The translations under genes were made by a program, and so were the position numbers. From NCBI GenBank assembly GCA_025937615.1, contig JAICRA010000039.1, positions 1 to 9,312 on the forward strand: DNA of 9,312 nt, in the 5' to 3' direction. Under the pieces are notes generated by a model, which did not search any database, had not been told where the DNA came from, and saw only the letters and a list, made by a program, of their open reading frames with translations. This stretch comes from Thermomicrobiales bacterium. Lineage in GTDB: Bacteria > Chloroflexota > Chloroflexia > Thermomicrobiales > UBA6265. Positions 6,535-9,312 of the stretch are shown here, in pieces. Position 1 is the stretch's first letter; the number at the start of each line of letters is the position of its first letter.

Positions 6535-7719
6535 ATGCGTTTCCCCGCGGGCCAACGATTCCGGGCACTGGCGACGACCACTGCCCTTCTCGTCGCCGTC
6601 GTCACCGGCGGTGGGCTGACCGCCGCCCAGGACAGCACACCGGCCACTGGTCCCCAGTCGGAATTCTTCGTGCAGGAGGACTTCGAGGAACAGTTGCGGC
6701 TGCGCGACGTCGAACCGGAGGGCCCGGCCGATCAACCCTGGGTGCAGGCACTCGAGCCCGAGTACGTCGACACCAGCCAGTACGCGACGGATCCGCCCTA
6801 CAAGGTCTGCTTCTCCAACGCCGGCGTCAACAATCCCTGGCGCGTCGTCGGGTGGACGACGATGCAGGCCGAAGTCGATTTGCAGCCGGACATCGGCGAG
6901 TTCGTCCACGTCGACGCCGAGGGGAGCGACGAGAAGCAGATCGCTGACATCCAGGATCTGCTCGGCCAGGACTGCAGCATCCTGATCGTCTCGCCGAACA
7001 CGACGGCCGCTCTGACGCCCGCTGTTGAGCAAGCGTGCGAGCAACTGCCGGTGATCGTCTTCGACCGCGGCGTCAACACCGACTGTCCGGTCACCTTCAT
7101 CAAGCCGATCGGTGGCTACGCCTTCGGTGCCGACGCCGCCGAGTTCCTGGTCGAGAATGTTGAACCGGGCGGCAACATCCTGGCGCTGCGCATCCTGCCC
7201 GGTGTCGATGTACTCGAGACGCGCTGGTCGGCGGCTAAGGCCATCTTCGATCAAGCCGGCGTCAACGTCGTCGGCGTCGAGTTCACCGAGGGCGACGTAG
7301 CCAACACGAAGTCGATTGTGACCGACTACATCGACCGCTTCGGCACGATCGATGGCGTCTGGATGGATGCCGGCGCGACAAGTGTCGGCGCGATCGAGGC
7401 GTTCGAGGATCTTGGCCTTGATGTGCCACCGATCACCGGTGAGGACCAGCAGGACTTCCTGCGCAAGTGGAAGGACGACGGTCTGACGGCAGTCGCACCG
7501 ACCTATCCGACCTACCAATGGCGGACGCCGATCATCGCCGCGGTGATGATCCTGAAAGGGCAAGAAGTCCCCAAGGAGTGGACGCTGCCGCAGCCGCTGA
7601 TCACGAGTGAGAATCTCGATCAGTATCTGCAGCCGAACATGCCGCCGCTGCACTACGCCCTGTGCGGCTGCGAGAACATGCCCGACTTCCCGGCGCGCTG
7701 GGGAGGTGAAGCGGGCTAG
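6535..7719 (+). CDS. secreted sugar-type substrate-binding protein of the ABC importer (periplasmic-binding-protein type 1)
   Basis: This 394-residue protein should bind the ligand outside the cell membrane and deliver it to the two permeases. A Sec-type signal is clear: basic start MRFPAGQRFR, hydrophobic core about 11-26, likely cleavage near LTAA/QD at 31-33. There is no lipobox Cys, so a lipid anchor is not predicted. A polar, acidic linker of about 55 residues (33-88) precedes the fold, which begins YKVCFSNAGVNNPWR (89-103). Further type-1 binding-fold elements are DEKQIADIQDLL (132-143), ILIVSPNTTAAL (149-160), VIVFDRGV (173-180), GVWMDAGATSVGAIEA (274-289) and TGEDQQDF (301-308). Six Cys (92, 147, 168, 184, 377, 379) could form disulfides outside the cell. 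It is closer in style to YtfQ/RbsB-like sugar binders than to peptide binders; the ligand is not identifiable. It lies 132 bp after the permeases with its own RBS, which allows higher expression than the membrane subunits. Confidence 0.92.
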   Translation: MRFPAGQRFRALATTTALLVAVVTGGGLTAAQDSTPATGPQSEFFVQEDFEEQLRLRDVEPEGPADQPWVQALEPEYVDTSQYATDPPYKVCFSNAGVNNPWRVVGWTTMQAEVDLQPDIGEFVHVDAEGSDEKQIADIQDLLGQDCSILIVSPNTTAALTPAVEQACEQLPVIVFDRGVNTDCPVTFIKPIGGYAFGADAAEFLVENVEPGGNILALRILPGVDVLETRWSAAKAIFDQAGVNVVGVEFTEGDVANTKSIVTDYIDRFGTIDGVWMDAGATSVGAIEAFEDLGLDVPPITGEDQQDFLRKWKDDGLTAVAPTYPTYQWRTPIIAAVMILKGQEVPKEWTLPQPLITSENLDQYLQPNMPPLHYALCGCENMPDFPARWGGEAG

Positions 7720-7737
7720 AGCGAAAATCGCCCGTCG

Positions 7738-7824
7738 TGTCATCCTGGGGAACGAAGGATCTCGTCTGAATGGTGTCTTGATTCACCGCAGACGAGATCC
7801 TTCGCCTGCGGGCTCAGAATGACA
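7738..7824. repeat. 87-bp imperfect palindromic repeat (REP/MITE-like)
   Basis: Inner arms CGAAGGATCTCGTCTG (7753-7768) and its exact reverse complement (7789-7804) form a 16-bp stem around a 20-nt loop. Outer arms TGTCATCCTG (7738-7747) and CAGAATGACA (7815-7824) pair in 9 of 10 positions. The parts between them are unequal (5 and 10 nt). From memory, palindromes with TGTCAT(C/T)CTGAG ... GAAGGATCT arms are scattered between genes in Chloroflexota and some other phyla; this is not verified here. It begins 19 nt after the binding-protein stop and may also act as a 3' transcript stabiliser or terminator, though no U-run follows. Confidence 0.8.
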
Positions 7825-7828
7825 TAAT
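7801..7828 (+). promoter_or_regulatory. possible promoter of the acyl-CoA dehydrogenase gene formed at the repeat edge
   Basis: CATAAT (7823-7828) matches the -10 consensus at 5 of 6 positions. A poor -35 candidate, TTCGCC (7801-7806), lies 16 bp upstream inside the repeat arm. The start point would be at about 7834-7836, either a leader of some 60 nt for GTG 7895 or a leaderless message from GTG 7835. Weak because the -35 matches only 3 of 6 positions. Confidence 0.3.
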
Positions 7829-7833
7829 GACAT
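7818..7833. repeat. 8-bp tandem direct repeat at the right edge of the palindrome
   Basis: AATGACAT occurs twice back to back (7818-7825 and 7826-7833). The first copy includes the outer right arm of the palindromic repeat. It could reflect slippage or an insertion-related duplication; no matching copy was found at the left edge, so it is not a simple target-site duplication. Confidence 0.6.
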
Positions 7834-7849
7834 TGTGAAAAAGCAAGCA

Positions 7850-7877
7850 CCCCTCTCCCGCCTTAGCAGGAGAGGGG
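7850..7877. repeat. second palindromic repeat, 9-bp stem
   Basis: CCCCTCTCC (7850-7858) is the exact reverse complement of GGAGAGGGG (7869-7877), with a 10-nt loop. No U-run follows, so it is not a classic terminator. It sits in the leader just before the acyl-CoA dehydrogenase start. CCCTCTCCC/GGGAGAGGG palindromes are common short intergenic repeats in GC-rich genomes (from memory). Its presence argues against coding use of the in-frame region from 7835. Confidence 0.7.
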
Positions 7878-7894
7878 CGCGGGGACGAAGGCTC

Positions 7895-9064
7895 GTGATC
7901 GATCTCACCGACGAACAGCGCGCCGTCCGGGATGAAATGCGGGCTTTCGCGCGGCGGGAGCTAGCGCCGCTGGCGCCGCAGATCGACGAGCAGGGCGACT
8001 ATCCGGTCGAGGTCGTCCGGCGCATTGCACACCTCGGCGTGCTTGGTCTGGAGCTGCCCGTGGAGTGGCGGTCGAGGCTGGGCAGTCTCGGTCACGGCGA
8101 TCCTATCAGCGCCACCATCGCCTGCGAAGAGATTTCCTGGGCCTCCGCTGCTCTCGGGAATATCGTCTCCGCCATCCGCATTACCGCCTTTGCGATCGAC
8201 CGGTTCGGCGGCGATGCCGTCAAGCAGCAATGGCTGCCGCCACTGCTGCGCGGCGACTGTACGATCGGCTTTGCCGTGACGGAGCCGGAAGCCGGGTCGG
8301 ATCTCGCTTCACTGGCGACCAGGGCGCGCCGCGATGGCGATTGCTACGTGCTCGACGGCGCGAAGTGGCCGATCACGTTCGCGCCGATTGCCGACGCTTT
8401 CATGGTTCTGTGCACGCTCGATCGCTCGCTCGGCACACGCGGCATGGCAGTGCTGATGGTCGAGCGCGACCGGCCGGGGGTAACCATCGGACCGCCGGAA
8501 CGGAAGCTCGGCCAGCTCGGAAACCCGCTCGGCGGCGTAACGTTCGACGGGGTGCGGGTGCCGCGCGAGAACCTCCTCGGCGAAGAGGGGCAGGGATTCA
8601 AGATCGCCATGGCCAGTCTCGACGTCACTCGCATCGACGTCGCCTCGATCGCGCTCGGTCTCTCCCGGGCCGCACTCGACGCAGCGCGTGCGCACGCTCT
8701 GGGGCGCATTCAGTTCGGCAAACCGCTCGCCGACCTGCAGGCAGTCCAATTCATACTGGCCGAGATGGCGACCGAGATCGAGGCCGGGCAGTGGCTCACC
8801 TGGCGCGCCGCGACCGTGCGTGGCCAGGGGGTGCGCTTCACGCGAGAAGCGGCGATGGCCAAGGTCTTCTGCAGCGACAATTGCATGAAGCACACGACGA
8901 ACGCCATCCAGATCCTCGGCGGCCGGGGCTATCTGAAGGGCTATGATGTCGAACGCTACTTTCGCGACGCGAAGGTGACCCAGATCTACGACGGCGCCAG
9001 CGAGATCCAGAAGGTCGTCATCGCGCGCCATGTCCTGGCTGAGGGCGAGGGAGCAAGCCGGTGA
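7895..9064 (+). CDS. acyl-CoA dehydrogenase, FAD-dependent
   Basis: This 389-residue protein should catalyse alpha,beta-dehydrogenation of an acyl-CoA, passing electrons from FAD to electron-transfer flavoprotein. All three family parts are present: N-terminal helices (DLTDEQRAVRDEMRAFAR, 3-20), the middle beta domain with signature FAVTEPEAGSDLAS (126-139) and GAKWPITFAP (155-164), and the C-terminal helices with FAD-contact segment GRIQFGKPLADLQAVQF (270-286) and QILGGRGYLKG (339-349). In the final signature the catalytic Glu of MCAD/SCAD-type enzymes is Asp: IYDGASEIQ, Asp366 (codon 8990-8992). The alternative site used by isovaleryl- and long-chain enzymes (helix G, here LDVTRIDVASIALG) carries no Glu either. 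The frame is open from GTG 7835, which would add 20 basic residues encoded across a palindrome; GTG 7895 starts at the usual family N-terminus and gives the usual length. The substrate chain cannot be told. Confidence 0.92.
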   Translation: MIDLTDEQRAVRDEMRAFARRELAPLAPQIDEQGDYPVEVVRRIAHLGVLGLELPVEWRSRLGSLGHGDPISATIACEEISWASAALGNIVSAIRITAFAIDRFGGDAVKQQWLPPLLRGDCTIGFAVTEPEAGSDLASLATRARRDGDCYVLDGAKWPITFAPIADAFMVLCTLDRSLGTRGMAVLMVERDRPGVTIGPPERKLGQLGNPLGGVTFDGVRVPRENLLGEEGQGFKIAMASLDVTRIDVASIALGLSRAALDAARAHALGRIQFGKPLADLQAVQFILAEMATEIEAGQWLTWRAATVRGQGVRFTREAAMAKVFCSDNCMKHTTNAIQILGGRGYLKGYDVERYFRDAKVTQIYDGASEIQKVVIARHVLAEGEGASR

Positions 9065-9070
9065 CCTCCC

Positions 9071-9312
9071 TCAACACAGATCGCGCCGTCGCTCCCAGAT
9101 TCCCTCGGCACAGCGCAGTGCGACCGCCTGGATCGTCGACGTGGGATTCACCCCGCCTCCTGTTGCGAGGCTGGTGCTGTCGGCGATGAAGACGTTGGAC
9201 ACGTCGTGGGCTCGGTTGTCGGCGTCGACCACGGAACTGGCCGGATCGCTGCCCATTCTCGCCGCCCCCATCAGGTGCCAGCCCAGCGCGGGCGAGATAC
9301 CGAAGTCCCGCA
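9071..9312 (-). CDS. GMC-family FAD oxidoreductase, C-terminal fragment (N-terminus outside window)
   Basis: The last 79 codons and stop of a gene running leftward into the window. The reading RDFGISPALGWHLMGAARMG ends in the GMC C-terminal signature; its His (codon 9277-9275) matches the active-site His of glucose and cholesterol oxidases. Further on, VVDADNRAHDVSNVFIADSTSL and GGGVNPTSTIQAVALR carry the FAD-contacting segment and the second active-site position, Asn, as in cholesterol oxidase and many GMC dehydrogenases. The family oxidises an alcohol group of sugars, sterols, choline or similar compounds; the N-terminal FAD domain that might narrow this is missing here. The protein ends in a short polar tail (IWERRRDLC). 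Its stop and the dehydrogenase stop are only 6 bp apart, tail to tail, with no recognisable terminator, so the two transcripts probably run into each other. Confidence 0.9.
   Translation of the reverse strand, partial: RDFGISPALGWHLMGAARMGSDPASSVVDADNRAHDVSNVFIADSTSLATGGGVNPTSTIQAVALRCAEGIWERRRDLC

Noticed and set aside
7711..7733. Short hairpin GCGA-AAA-TCGC after the binding-protein stop as an intrinsic terminator
   Set aside because: The stem is only 4 bp and no U-run follows; the larger palindrome beginning at 7738 is the stronger structure.
6226..7743. Long open frame (505 codons) antisense to the binding-protein gene
   Set aside because: High GC keeps the antisense frame open. The product is a mirror of the sense codons, rich in Arg, Asp and Val without domain motifs, and the sense strand has a signal peptide, RBS and a known fold.
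8309..9031. Antisense frame of 240 codons within the acyl-CoA dehydrogenase
   Set aside because: The sense strand carries full-length family motifs; the antisense product has none and is typical GC-driven shadow coding.
1..9312. tRNA, rRNA, CRISPR array, integrase, toxin-antitoxin or defence genes
   Set aside because: None was recognised on either strand; genes fill almost the whole window and each belongs to a familiar family.

Overview
The window is GC-rich bacterial DNA. Several traits fit a member of the Chloroflexota, most plausibly the Thermomicrobia/Sphaerobacter side: GC-biased codon use, genes that seem to start right behind a -10 box, a secreted protein whose mature end reads AQDSTPATG, and palindromic repeats with TGTCATCCTG-type ends between genes. 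The placement is inference from composition and style; no marker gene is present.

Layout. (1) 1-2630 holds a two-component system in divergent orientation. An OmpR/PhoB-type response regulator runs leftward off the window edge, and a PhoR/PnpS-like membrane sensor kinase runs rightward. Their start codons are about 146 bp apart, and each has a possible -10 box 6-7 nt before its start, which suggests leaderless transcripts. (2) 2631-2852 is a spacer with two mutually exclusive small hairpins and a good sigma-70-type promoter (TTGACA-17-TACAAG). (3) 2853-7719 is a complete CUT2-family (ribose/galactose type) ABC importer in the order ATPase, permease, permease, substrate-binding protein. The first three genes overlap by 4 bp; the binding-protein gene follows after 132 bp with its own strong ribosome-binding site. 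(4) 7720-7894 is a repeat-rich spacer: an 87-bp imperfect palindrome, an 8-bp tandem duplication at its right edge and a second 9-bp-stem palindrome. (5) 7895-9064 encodes an acyl-CoA dehydrogenase with Asp where many family members have the catalytic Glu. (6) 9071-9312, on the minus strand, is the C-terminal end of a GMC-family FAD oxidoreductase converging on the dehydrogenase with 6 bp between stop codons.

How the genes fit together. The importer genes form one functional unit: a secreted binding protein hands a sugar or sugar-like ligand to a pair of different permeases powered by one double-domain ATPase. The order matches lsrACDB (AI-2 import) and resembles other two-permease CUT2 systems, but no catabolic or kinase gene nearby identifies the ligand. 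The two-component pair may or may not control it; nothing here shows a binding site linking them. The acyl-CoA dehydrogenase and GMC genes look like separate metabolic units.

I did not find an undescribed multi-gene system. The points most worth a second look are the repeat-derived spacer that may supply a promoter for the dehydrogenase, the Glu-to-Asp change, the paired leaderless-looking starts, an orphan Shine-Dalgarno sequence and the unassigned importer ligand.
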